Source: Nemertoderma westbladi | Taxonomy: Eukaryota; Xenacoelomorpha; Nemertodermatida; Nemertodermatidae | Assembly (NCBI GenBank): GCA_032718475.1 | Contig: JAUCBJ010008372.1 | Span: 23,144 to 87,143 of the forward strand | Direction of reading: 5' to 3' | DNA length: 64,000 nt | Shown here: one piece after another, positions 11,601 to 23,800 of the stretch | How positions within the stretch are numbered: the stretch's first letter is position 1 | Layout of the letters: each line of letters starts with the position of its first letter | Notes under the pieces: generated by a model | The model's input: only the letters and a program-made list of their open reading frames with translations | Told to the model about the DNA's origin: nothing | The model's database searches: none | Program-made: the position numbers and the translations under genes

Positions 11601-14371
11601 ATACAGTATCGCGGGTAGTTGTTTATATTAACAGTATACAGTATCGTGGGTAGTTGTTTATATTAACAGTACAGTATCGCGGGTAGTTGTTTATATTAAC
11701 AGTATACAGTATCGCGGGTAGTTGTTTATATTAACAGTATACAGTATCGCGGGTAGTTGTTTATATTAACAGTATACAGTATCGCGGGTAGTTGTTTTAT
11801 TAACAGTATACAGTATCGCGGGTAGTTGTTTATATTAACAGTACAGTATCGCGGGTAGTTGTTTATATTAACAGTATACAGTATCGTGGGTAGTTGTTTA
11901 TATTAACAGTATACAGTATCGCGGGTAGTTGTTTATAGTAACAGTATACAGTATCGCGGGTAGTTGTTTTATTAACAGTATACAGTATCGCGGGTAGTTG
12001 TTTATATTAACAGTACAGTATCGCGGGTAGTTGTTTATATTAACAGTATACAGTATCGTGGGTAGTTGTTTATATTAACAGTATACAGTATCGCGGGTAG
12101 TTGTTTATATTAACAGTATACAGTATCGCGGGTAGTTGTTTATAGTAACAGTACAGTATCGCGGGTAGTTGTTTATATTAACAGTATACAGTATCGTGGG
12201 TAGTTGTTTATAGTAACAGTATACAGTATCGCGGGTAGTTGTTTATATTAACAGTATACAGTATCGCGGGTAGTTGTTTATATTAACAGTATACAGTATC
12301 GCGGGTAGTTGTTTATATTAACAGTATACAGTATCGTGGGTAGTTGTTTATATTAACAGTATACAGTATCGCGGGTAGTTGTTTATAGTAACAGTATACA
12401 GTATCGCGGGTAGTTGTTTATATTAACAGTATACAGTATCGTGGGTAGTTGTTTATATTAACAGTATACAGTATCGCGGGTAGTTGTTTATAGTAACAGT
12501 ATACAGTATCGTGGGTAGTTGTTTATATTAACAGTATACAGTATCGCGGGTAGTTGTTTATATTAACAGTATACAGTATCGCGGGTAGTTGTTTATATTA
12601 ACAGTATACAGTATCGTGGGTAGTTGTTTATATTAACAGTATACAGTATCGCGGGTAGTTGTTTATAGTAACAGTATACAGTATCGCGGGTAGTTGTTTA
12701 TATTAACAGTATACAGTATCGTGGGTAGTTGTTTATATTAACAGTATACAGTATCGCGGGTAGTTGTTTATAGTAACAGTATACAGTATCGTGGGTAGTT
12801 GTTTATATTAACAGTATACAGTATCGCGGGTAGTTGTTTATATTAACAGCATACAGTATCGTGGGTAGTTGTTTATATTAACAGTATACAGTATCGCGGG
12901 TAGTTGTTTATATTAACAGCATACAGTATTGTGGGTAGTTGTTTATATTAACAATATACAGTATCGTGGGTAGTTGTTTATATTAACAGTACAGTATCGC
13001 GGGTAGTTGTTTATAGTAACAGTATACAGTATCGTGGGTAGTTGTTTATATTAACAGTATACAGTATTGCGGGTAGTTGTTTATATTAACAGTATACAGT
13101 ATCGCGGGTAGTTGTTTATATTAACAGTATACAGTATCGCGGGTAGTTGTTTATATTAACAGTACAGTATCGCGGGTAGTTGTTTACAGTAACAGTATAC
13201 AGTATCGTGGGTAGTTGTTTATATTAACAGTATACAGTATCGCGGGTAGTTGTTTATATAAACAGTACAGTATCGCAGGTAGTTGTTTATAGTAACAGTA
13301 TACAGTATCGTGGGTAGTTGTTTATATTAACAGTATACAGTATCGCGGGTAGTTGTTTATATTAACAGTACAGTATCGCGGGTAGTTGTTTATAGTAACA
13401 GTATACAGTATCGCGGGTAGTTGTTTATATTAACAGTATACAGTATCGTGGGTAGTTGTTTATATTAACAGTACAGTATCGCGGGTAGTTGTTTATAGTA
13501 ACAGTATATGTACAGTATCGTGGGTAGTTGTTTATATTAACAGTATACACTATCGCGGGTAGTTGTTTATATTAACAGTATATACTATCGCGGGTAGTTG
13601 TTTATATTAACAGTATACAGTATCGTGGGTAGTCGTTTATATTAACAGTACAGTATCGCGGGTAGTTGTTTATATTAACAGTATACAGTATCGCGGGTAG
13701 TTGTTTATATTAACAGTATACAGTATCGTGGGTAGTTGTTTATATTAACAGTACAGTATCGCGGGTAGTTGTTTATAGTAACAGTATACAGTATCGTGGG
13801 TATTTGTTTATATTAACAGTATACAGTATCGCGGGTAGTTGTTTATAGTAACAGTATACAGTATCGCGGGTAGTTGTTTATATTAACAGTATACAGTATC
13901 GCGGGTAGTTGTTTATATTAACAGTATACAGTATCGCGGGTAGTTGTTTATATTAACAGTATACAGTATTGCGGGTAGTTGTTTATAGTAACAGTATACA
14001 GTATCGCGGGTAGTTGTTTATATTAACAGTATACACTATCGCGGGTGGTTGTTTATATTAACAGTATACAGTATTGCGGGTAGTTGTTTATATTAACAGT
14101 ATACAGTATCGCGGGTAGTTGTTTATAGTAACAGTATTCAGTATCGCAGGTAGTTGTTTATATTAACAGTATACACTATCGCGGGTAGTTGTTTATATTA
14201 ACAGTATACAGTATCGCGGGTAGTTGTTTATATTAACAGTATACAGTATCGCGGGTAGTTGTTTATATTAACAGTATACAGTATCACGGGTAGTTGTTTA
14301 TATTAACAGTATACACTATCGCGGGTAGTTGTTTATATTAACAGTATACACTATCGCGGGTAGTTGTTTAT
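8601..14371. repeat. 35-bp satellite array, block 2
   Basis: This is the same monomer family as block 1, but with many more cgtggg and atagtaac variants. It has its own higher-order duplication of ~2.44 kb: the agtatatgta variant lies at 11061 and 13503, and the agtcgttt variant at 11189 and 13631, both with an offset of 2442. The array stops abruptly 37 bp before the start codon of the gene at 14409, with no flanking element. There is no gene in it. Confidence 0.93.
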
Positions 14372-14408
14372 AGTTGCTCCAACCCAGAATTTTTCATCGT
14401 AATATTGG

Positions 14409-17400
14409 ATGTCAACTGTGTGGAAAGACAGCTTAACAATAATTATACTTTATGCAGGAGATGGTCACGGCACAATTATAGTAATTGATACGTTCAGTAA
14501 AGATCAAACTGAAAGAAAGAAAAGTATCAAACAGGTGGAAAGTATATTGGAGAAAACTGAAGAATTAAAGGAAATCGTTGAGTATATTGGATGGGTTGGT
14601 CCCATAAATAAACCACTCCAGGGTAAGATAACTGATATAATTATATCTACTGTTGATGTTCTTTCAGATAAAGAGAAAGAACTTTACTTTAGACTGGATG
14701 CAGATATTTCTGAGTTAACAACCCAGAATCTGGTTAGTATTTGGGGTTTAAATGAAGTTTCAACAATAGAAATTGTTAATAAATTCAAAGACATGGGACT
14801 TATGATTATGAATATAAGTGGATCAAATACACTGAAACTTCCAAAATTTTTAATTAATTATATAAAAGAACAAAAACTGCCCATAGAGATACTGGCGAGA
14901 GGCCCAGAAGCATTGGCTGCTTATAAAGCAGCTCTTTCTAAAGGGACTACATGGATACTGAAAACCCGGTTAATGTTAGTGGGACAAGAGAGGGCTGGTA
15001 AAACTAGTTTGAAGAAGTCCCTTATTGGTCAACCGTTTGATATAAATGAACCAATAACTGATGGTATTGACTCATCTGCTAACTGTATTATAAATACCGG
15101 ACAAAACACAGATTGGACCAACATGAAAGAAGAGCCTGAGACAGCTGTTGATGTCGTCATTACTAAGGAAATTGCAAAAACAGTTCTAGAAAGAAAACAA
15201 GTTGCAGGTGATGAGTCTGATATTTCTGGAACTTCAGCAATGGGTATTGGTATTGCGACACCCTCAGTTGCAACATCTTCATCTTCTACTGATGATCAAC
15301 CTAAGATTGCTACTTCAACTCCAAGTTATGGTGCTGAGAAAGTTCAAAAGGATAGTTTGTGGAGGCGGGTAGTTTCAGTATTACCTGGTTTAAAGTCAAA
15401 ATATAATAGAAGTAAAATAAATATAAAATCTAGTACAACTTTATTAACTGGTGAGAATGAAAGTAAACCTATTGAAGAAAATCTTTCTAGGCAACCCATA
15501 AGGGGAGCTATGGGAAATGATATTCCTGGCAACATCACAAAGGGAGTAGAGGATATATTGTTATCTGGTAAACCTCAAGATATTCTGGCTAAATTTAATG
15601 AGGAAGACAGTCGCTTTTCTCTACAGATAGTCGATTTTGGTGGCCAATGTATTTATTACACAACCCATCAGATATTTTTGAGTAGACGAGCTATTTATAT
15701 AATTGTATTTAATCTCTTGGAAAATCTTGAAAAAACTCCTAATATTATTTTCAGATCTGATGAAAACAATATTAATGAGTTTGTTTTCGGTGAGATTAAG
15801 AATATTGAGTTTATTGAATTTTGGTTAAAAAATATTTATTCGTTTGGTACAAAACTAGAAGTAAATTCTTGTCCACCTGTTTTTGTAGTTGGAACTCATA
15901 AAGGCAGCTTACATGCTGATCCTGATACTCAATCTGTAATAGCAAGTAAAATATTTGAAAAGATTAAGACCCATTTGGGTAAATCTTCATATACAGATAA
16001 TCTAATTAAAGATTACTTTGCTATAGAGAATAATAGAGAAATTATATATGGTGGAGAGAAAGGACTTGAAAATTTACAGGCCGATATTGTCAAGGAAATG
16101 GTAAATTTTAAGGAGGAAATACCTTTGCAATATCTAAAATTTGACCAACTTGTGTCTCAATTAATCAAGGATGGTAAAGTTTATATTGACATTGACTTGC
16201 TAGAGATTAAATTAAAGGATATTGATGTAGAAATGGATAACATTGGTTTGAAAACCATGTTAGAATTTTACCACGATTTGGGTACAATAATTTACTTTGA
16301 CGATGAATCTCTAAGAGATACTGTTATACTGAGCCCAGAATGGTTGAGTGGAATGTTTACCAAAATAATAACTGTAAAAGACAAAATAAAGAAACAACAT
16401 TTTACATTCTGGAAGAACCTGGATGACAATGGTATATTACATGAAGAACTCCTTGATTATCTGTGGGAAGGCGTTCTTGATAAAAAACAATTTATGTTGA
16501 ATATTCTAGAACGTTTTGATTTATTATGTGAACGAGTTTTACCAAGAACCGAAAGAACATTGCAAGATGATGTAAAGTTGGCTTATTATGTACCTTGCCG
16601 CCTTAAATCTGTTAGATATACTCCATTCACACCAAGACAATGTAAAGTTGAATTTTATATTACATTCAAGAGTTTCTTACCGCAAGGATTGTACTACCGT
16701 TTAATTAAGAGAACTATAGATTTGTCCTACATTGTAGGTAATAGAGTAATTCAACCTAAACTTTACCACAGAGTTGCTCAAATATTTTTAGATTTTAATC
16801 ATCAGGTAATTTTGGAAAGATCTTCTATTTCATTAAATTGGATTAAAGTTCAGGTAATTAGATCTGAGATGTTTAGTTCGGGCGATGAACAAACTGAAAG
16901 TAAACTTGCACCAGATCCGGATATTGTTAATAAAGTAAATCATTTTATTAATACTTCATTGAAGGAAATTATTACCCAAATGAGATTTAAAAATATTTCA
17001 TTTGATTTCGAAATAAAATGTGAATGTAATGCTAAATGCGATCAACATAGATTACTTGACTGCAATGAAGAAGGATGTTTTCACTTTGTTAAACTGGCAG
17101 ATATTCTATCAAATGATTTTGTTCAATGTAAATTTAATAACTCTGTTAGAAGTCGATATATTAGTGGAAAATTCCCTGTTGTTGGGAGATTTAGCTCACA
17201 TTGGTTAAACATTACAACTAACCAAGATGACCTTATTGATAGACTGGAAATCTCAGAGTTACTTGTATACTTAGCAAGTAAGGGGGCTATATCAAAGGAA
17301 GTTTTAGCTGTTATTGAATCTAAGTCGAATTTGTTGAGTAAGAATAAGATTTTGTTGGAGTCAATAAAATGGGGATCAGAAAATAATTACAAAGTATTTA

Positions 17401-17879
17401 TTGAAGCATTATATGTAACCAATCAACCGCTTTTGGTTGAAATTTTGCATGAAAAAATCAAAATGGAAGACCAAATGTTCCCTGATATTCTAACAAAGTA
17501 TAAATATATGTTAATGAAAAATTTAGAACAAACTAAATTTGTTGCACAACTTCTTATTATCAGAAAAGTTATAAGTAAATCTATCCTAGAAATAATAGAA
17601 TGCAAAGAATCCATAGATAGTAAGAATGTTGTACTTATAAACGCAGTAATGAAAAGATCTTATAAGGATTTTCTATCTTTTTGTAAATGTCTCAGGGTCA
17701 CCAACCAACATCATTTAGCTGATACTCTAGAGGAAGCTACCAAAGGTTATGATGCTGATATTGTAGACATTACCAATCAAGCTGATGAAGTTGCTGATAT
17801 AGATAATACTAATCAAGGTGGAGAGGCCGCTGGGGTTATAGACGTTACCAATCAACCGGTGGAGAGGCTGCTGTTATAG
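14409..17879 (+). CDS. NLR/ROCO-like protein: APAF-1-type winged helix, Roc GTPase, COR, two CARD-like domains
   Basis: A 1156-residue single-exon frame. Residues ~72-157 fit the winged-helix part of an APAF-1-type NB-ARC module (L-x-D-K-x-K-x-L-Y, then an IWGL motif and KLPKFLINYI). The Roc domain has P-loop GQERAGKTS (192-200), a TDGID G2 region, DFGGQ (409-413), and VGTHKG (494-499), which lacks the usual Asp of the THxD box. A ~200-residue Ser/Thr-rich insertion separates the P-loop from DFGGQ. COR covers roughly 572-810. A Cys/His cluster CECNAKCDQH begins at 871. Two CARD-like helical modules lie at ~940-1018 and ~1032-1115. The last ~40 residues are degenerate EAAVIDITNQGR-type repeats that run into the minisatellite. 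ROCO and CARD proteins act in signalling and innate immunity; the role here is inferred. TAA at 14400-14402 precedes the first ATG, but an acceptor at 14455-14457 may mark the true exon start. The stop follows a 2-nt 'cc' insertion relative to the repeat unit, so the terminus is a frameshift product. Confidence 0.85.
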   Translation: MSTVWKDSLTIIILYAGDGHGTIIVIDTFSKDQTERKKSIKQVESILEKTEELKEIVEYIGWVGPINKPLQGKITDIIISTVDVLSDKEKELYFRLDADISELTTQNLVSIWGLNEVSTIEIVNKFKDMGLMIMNISGSNTLKLPKFLINYIKEQKLPIEILARGPEALAAYKAALSKGTTWILKTRLMLVGQERAGKTSLKKSLIGQPFDINEPITDGIDSSANCIINTGQNTDWTNMKEEPETAVDVVITKEIAKTVLERKQVAGDESDISGTSAMGIGIATPSVATSSSSTDDQPKIATSTPSYGAEKVQKDSLWRRVVSVLPGLKSKYNRSKINIKSSTTLLTGENESKPIEENLSRQPIRGAMGNDIPGNITKGVEDILLSGKPQDILAKFNEEDSRFSLQIVDFGGQCIYYTTHQIFLSRRAIYIIVFNLLENLEKTPNIIFRSDENNINEFVFGEIKNIEFIEFWLKNIYSFGTKLEVNSCPPVFVVGTHKGSLHADPDTQSVIASKIFEKIKTHLGKSSYTDNLIKDYFAIENNREIIYGGEKGLENLQADIVKEMVNFKEEIPLQYLKFDQLVSQLIKDGKVYIDIDLLEIKLKDIDVEMDNIGLKTMLEFYHDLGTIIYFDDESLRDTVILSPEWLSGMFTKIITVKDKIKKQHFTFWKNLDDNGILHEELLDYLWEGVLDKKQFMLNILERFDLLCERVLPRTERTLQDDVKLAYYVPCRLKSVRYTPFTPRQCKVEFYITFKSFLPQGLYYRLIKRTIDLSYIVGNRVIQPKLYHRVAQIFLDFNHQVILERSSISLNWIKVQVIRSEMFSSGDEQTESKLAPDPDIVNKVNHFINTSLKEIITQMRFKNISFDFEIKCECNAKCDQHRLLDCNEEGCFHFVKLADILSNDFVQCKFNNSVRSRYISGKFPVVGRFSSHWLNITTNQDDLIDRLEISELLVYLASKGAISKEVLAVIESKSNLLSKNKILLESIKWGSENNYKVFIEALYVTNQPLLVEILHEKIKMEDQMFPDILTKYKYMLMKNLEQTKFVAQLLIIRKVISKSILEIIECKESIDSKNVVLINAVMKRSYKDFLSFCKCLRVTNQHHLADTLEEATKGYDADIVDITNQADEVADIDNTNQGGEAAGVIDVTNQPVERLLL
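14443..14457 (+). other. Candidate 3' splice acceptor near the 5' end of the ROCO/CARD exon
   Basis: The tract ttatactttatgcag ends in CAG at 14455-14457. Splicing here would enter the frame in phase 1 at 14458, just before Asp-Gly-His-Gly. The ~16 residues encoded upstream of it look like no known domain, and the protein starts midway through an NB-ARC module. An upstream exon set, with the 35-bp satellite as intron, is therefore a reasonable model. No transcript evidence is available. Confidence 0.4.
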
Positions 17880-20800
17880 ACGTTACCAATCAACCGGTGG
17901 AGAGGCTGCTGTTATAGACATTGCCAATCAATGTAATGTAGCTGTTGTTATAGATGTTACCAATCAACCGGTGGAGAGGCTGCTGTTATAGATAGATATT
18001 GCCAATTAATGTAATGTAGCTGTTGCTATAGATGTTACCAATCAACCGGTGGAGAGGCTGCTGGGGTTATAGACTTTACCAATCAAGGTGAAGAGGCTGC
18101 TGTTATAAACATTACCAATCAAGGTGAAGAGGATGCTGTTATAAACATTACCAATCAAGGCAGAGAGATTGCTGTTGTAGACGTTACCAATCAAGGCAGA
18201 GAGACTGCTGTTATAGACGATACCAATCAAGGTAGAGGGGCTGCTGTAATAGACGATACCAATGAAGGTGGAGAGGCTGCTGTTATAGACGTTACCAATG
18301 AAGGTGGAGAGGCTGCTGTTATAGACGTTACGAATGAAGGTAGAGAGGCTGTTGTTATAAACGTTACCAATCAAGGTAGAGAGGCTGCTGTAATAGACGA
18401 TACCAATCAAGGTAGAGGGGCTGCTGTTATAGACATTACCAATCAAGGTAGAGAGGCTGCTGTAATAGACGATACCAATCAAGGTAGAGAGGCTGCTGTT
18501 ATAGACATTACCAATCAAGGTAGAGGGGCTGCTGTTATAGACATTACCAATGAAGCTAGAGAGTCTGCTGTTATAGACATTACCAATCAAGGTAGAGAGG
18601 CTGCTGTAATAGACGATACCAATCAAGGTAGAGAGGCTGCTGTAATAGACGATACCAATCAAGGTAGAGGGGCTGCTGTTATAGACATTACCAATCAAGG
18701 TAGAGAGGCTGCTGTAATAGACGATACCAATCAAGGTAGAGAGGCTGCTGTTATAGACATTACCAATCAAGGTAGAGGGGCTGCTGTAATAGACGATACC
18801 AATCAAGGTAGAGAGGCTGCTGTAATAGACATTACAAATGAAGGAGGAGAGGCTGCTGTTATAGACATTACCAATCAAGGATGAGAGGCTGCTGTTATAG
18901 ACATTACCAATCAAGGTAGAGAGGCTGCTGTAATAGACGATACCAATCAAGGTAGAGAGGCTGCTGTAATAGACGATACCAATCAAGGTAGAGAGGCTGC
19001 TGTTATAGACATTACCAATCGAGGTAGAGGGGCTGCTGTTATAGACATTACCAATCAAGGTAGAGAGGCTGCTGTAATAGACGATACCAATCAAGGTAGA
19101 GAGGCTGCTGTTATAGACATTACCAATCAAGGTAGAGGGGCTGCTGTTATAGACATTACCAATCAAGGTAGAGAGGCTGCTGTAATAGACGATACCAATC
19201 AAGGTAGAGAGGCTGCTGTTATAGACATTACCAATCAAGGTAGAGGGGCTGCTGTTATAGACATTACCAATGAAGCTAGAGAGTCTGCTGTTATAGACAT
19301 TACCAATCAAGGTAGAGAGGCTGCTGTTATAGACATTACCACTGAAGGTGGAGAGGCTGCTGTTATAGACATTACCAATCAAGGTATAGAAGAGAGGCTG
19401 CTGTAATAGACGATACCAATCAAGGTAGAGAGGCTGCTGTAATAGACGATACCAATCAAGGTAGAGGGGCTGCTGTTATAGACATTACCAATCAAGGTAG
19501 AGAGGCTGCTGTAATAGACGATACCAATCAAGGTAGAGAGGCTGCTGTTATAGACATTACCAATCAAGGTAGAGGGGCTGCTGTAATAGACGATACCAAT
19601 CAAGGTAGAGAGGCTGCTGTAATAGACATTACAAATGAAGGAGGAGAGGCTGCTGTTATAGACATTACCAATCAAGGATGAGAGGCTGCTGTTATAGACA
19701 TTACCAATCAAGGTAGAGAGGCTGCTGTAATAGACGATACCAATCAAGGTAGAGAGGCTGCTGTAATAGACGATACCAATCAAGGTAGAGAGGCTGCTGT
19801 AATAGACGATACCAATCAAGGTAGAGGGGCTGCTGTTATAGACATTACCAATCAAGGTAGAGATGCTGCTGTAATAGACGATACCAATCAAGGTAGAGAG
19901 GCTGCTGTTATAGACATTACCAATCAAGGTAGAGGGGCTGCTGTTATAGACATTACCAATGAAGCTAGAGAGTCTGCTGTTATAGACATTACCAATCAAG
20001 GTAGAGAGGCTGCTGTTATAGACATTACCAATCAAGGTAGAGAGGCTGCTGTTATAGACATTACCAATCAAGGTAGAGGGGCTGCTGTTATAGACATTAC
20101 CAATCAAGGTAGAGAGGCTGCTGTAATAGACGATACCAATCAAGGTAGAGAGGCTGCTGTAATAGACGATACCAATCAAGGTAGAGAGGCTGCTATGATA
20201 GACATTACCAATCAAGGTAGAGGGGCTGCTGTTATAGACATTACCAATGAAGCTAGAGAGTCTGCTGTTATAGACATTACCAATCAAGGTAGAGAGGCTG
20301 CTGTTATAGACATTACCAATCAAGGATGAGAGGCTGCTGTTATAGACATTACCAATGAAGGTGGAGAGGCTGCTGTTATAGACATTACCAATGAAGGTGG
20401 AGAGGCTGCTGTTATAGACATTACCAATCAAGGTAGAGAGGCTGCTGTAATAGACGATACCAATCAAGGTAGAGAGGTTGCTGTAATAGACGATACCACT
20501 CAAGGTAGAGGGGCTGCTGTTATAGACGTTACCAATCAAGGATGAGAGGCTGCCGTTATAGACATTACCAATCAAGGATGAGAGGCTGCTGTTATAGACA
20601 TTACCAATCAAGGTAGAGGGGCTGCTGTTATAGACATTACCAATCAAGGATGAGAGGCTGCTGTTATAGACATTACCAATCAAGGTAGAGAGGCTGCTGT
20701 AATAGACGATACCAATCAAGGTAGAGAGGTTGCTGTAATAGACGATACCACTCAAGGTAGAGGGGCTGCTGTTATAGACGTTACCAATCAAGGATGAGAG

Positions 20801-23800
20801 GCTGCTGTTATAAACGTTACCAATCAATGTAGAGAGGCTGCTGTAATAGACGATACCAATCAAGGTAGAGAGGCTGCTGTTATAGACGTTACCAATCAAG
20901 GTAGAGAGGCTGCTGTAATAGACATTACCAATCAAGGTAGAGAGGCTGCTGTTATAGACATTACCAATGAAGGTGGAGAGGCTGCTGTTATAGACGTTAC
21001 CAATCAAGGTAGAGAGGCTGCTGTAATAGACGATACCAATCAAGGTAGAGAGGCTGCTGTAATAGACATTACCAATCAAGGTAGAGAGGCTGCTGTTCTA
21101 GACGTTACCAATCAAGGTAGAGAGGCTGCTGTAATAGACATTACCAATCAAGGTAGAGAGGCTGCTGTTATAGACATTACCAATGAAGGTGGAGAGACTG
21201 CTGTTATAGACATTACCAATGAAGGTGGAGAGGCTGCTGTTATAGACATTACCAATCAAGGTAGAGAGGCTGCTGTAATAGACATTACCAATCAAGGTAG
21301 AGAGGCTGCTGTTATAGACATTACCAATGAAGGTGGAGAGGCTGCTGTTATAGACGTTACCAATCAAGGATGAGAGGCTGCTGTAATAGACGTTACCAAT
21401 CAAGGTAGAGAGGCTGCTGTTATAGACATTACCAATCAAGGTAGAGAGGCTGCTGTTATAGACATTACCAATCAAGGTAGAGAGGCTGCTGTTATAGACA
21501 TTACCAATCAAGGTAGAGGGGCTGCTGTTATAGACATTACCAATCAAGGTAGAGAGGCTGCTGTAATAGACGATACCAATCAAGGTAGAGAGGCTGCTGT
21601 TATAGACATTACCAATCAAGGTAGAGAGGCTGCTATGATAGACATTACCAATCAAGGTAGAGGGGCTGCTGTTATAGACATTACCAATGAAGCTAGAGAG
21701 TCTGCTGTTATAGACATTACCAATCAAGGTAGAGAGGCTGCTGTTATAGACATTACCAATCAAGGATGAGAGGCTGCTGTTATAGACATTACCAATGAAG
21801 GTGGAGAGGCTGCTGTTATAGACATTACCAATGAAGGTGGAGAGGCTGCTGTTATAGACATTACCAATCAAGGATGAGAGGTTGCTGTAATAGATGATAC
21901 CAATCAAGGTAGAGGGGCTGCTGTTATAGACATTACCAATGAAGGTGGAGAGGCTGCTGTAATAGACGTTACCAATCAAGGTAGAGAGTCTGCTGTTATA
22001 GACATTACCAATCAAGGTAGAGGGGCTGCTGTTATAGACATTACCAATGAAGGTGGAGAGGCTGCTGTAATAGATGTTACCAATCAAGGTAGAGAGTCTG
22101 CTGTTATAGACATTACCAATCAAGGATGAGAGGCTGCTGTTATAGACATTACCAATCAAGGTAGAGAGGCTGCTGTAATAGACGATACCAATCAAGGTAG
22201 AGAGGCTGCTGTAATAGACGATACCAATCAAGGTAGAGGGGCTGCTGTTATAGACATTACCAATCAAGGTAGAGAGGCTGCTGTAATAGACGATACCAAT
22301 CAAGGTAGAGAGGCTGCTGTTATAGACATTACCAATCAAGGTAGAGGGGCTGCTGTTATAGACATTACCAATGAAGCTAGAGAGTCTGCTGTTATAGACA
22401 TTACCAATCAAGGTAGAGAGGCTGCTGTTATAGACATTACCAATCAAGGTAGAGAGGCTGCTGTTATAGACATTACCAATCAAGGTAGAGGGGCTGCTGT
22501 TATAGACATTACCAATCAAGGATGAGAGGCTGCTGTTATAGACATTACCAATGAAGGTGGAGAGGCTGCTGTTATAGACATTACCAATCAAGGTAGAGGG
22601 GCTGCTGTTATAGACATTACCAATCAAGGTAGAGAGGCTGCTGTAATAGACGATACCAATGAAGGTGGAGAGGCTGCTGTTATAGACATTACCAATCAAG
22701 GTTGAGAGGCTGCTGTTATAGACATTACCAATCAAGGTAGAGAGGCTGCTGTTATAGACATTACCAATCAAGGTAGAGGGGCTGCTGTTATAGACATTAC
22801 CAATCAAGGTAGAGAGGCTGCTGTAATAGACGATACCAATGAAGGTGGAGAGGCTGCTGTTATAGACATTACCAATCAAGGTTGAGAGGCTGCTGTTATA
22901 GACATTACCAATCAAGGATGAGAGGCTGCTGTTATAGACATTACCAATCAAGGTTGAGAGGCTGCTGTTATAGACATTACCAATGAAGGTGGAGAGGCTG
23001 CTGTTATAGACATTACCAATCAAGGTAGAGGGGCTGCTGTTATAGACATTACCAATCAAGGTAGAGAGGCTGCTGTAATAGACGATACCAATGAAGGTGG
23101 AGAGGCTGCTGTTATAGACATTACCAATCAAGGTTGAGAGGCTGCTGTTATAGACATTACCAATCAAGGTAGAGAGGCTGCTGTTATAGACATTACCAAT
23201 CAAGGTAGAGGGGCTGCTGTTATAGACATTACCAATGAAGGTGGAGAGGCTGCTGTAATAGACGTTACCAATCAAGGTAGAGAGTCTGCTGTTATAGACA
23301 TTACCAATCAAGGATGAGAGGCTGCTGTTATAGACATTACCAATCAAGGATGAGAGGCTGCTGTTATAGACATTACCAATCAAGGATGAGAGGCTGCTGT
23401 TATAGACATTACCAATGAAGGTGGAGAGGCTGCTGTTATAGACATTACCAATCAAGGTTGAGAGGCTGCTGTAATAGACGATACCAATGAAGGTGGAGAG
23501 GCTGCTGTTATAGACATTACCAATCAAGGTTGAGAGGCTGCTGTTATAGACATTACCAATCAAGGTAGAGAGGCTGCTGTAATAGACGATACCAATCAAG
23601 GTTGAGAGGCTGCTGTTATAGACATTACCAATCAAGGTTGAGAGGCTGCTGTTATAGACATTACCAATCGAGGTAGAGAGGCTGCTGTTATAGACATTAC
23701 CAATCAAGGTAGAGGGGCTGCTGTTATAGACATTACCAATGAAGGTGGAGAGGCTGCTGTAATAGACATTACCAATCAAGGTAGAGGGGCTGCTGTTATA

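Noticed and set aside
696-14371. CRISPR-like array (repeats near 28-36 bp)
   Set aside because: The repeats are head-to-tail with no unique spacers, vary internally, and occur in a eukaryotic-type context without cas genes. The same applies to the 36-bp and 30-bp arrays.
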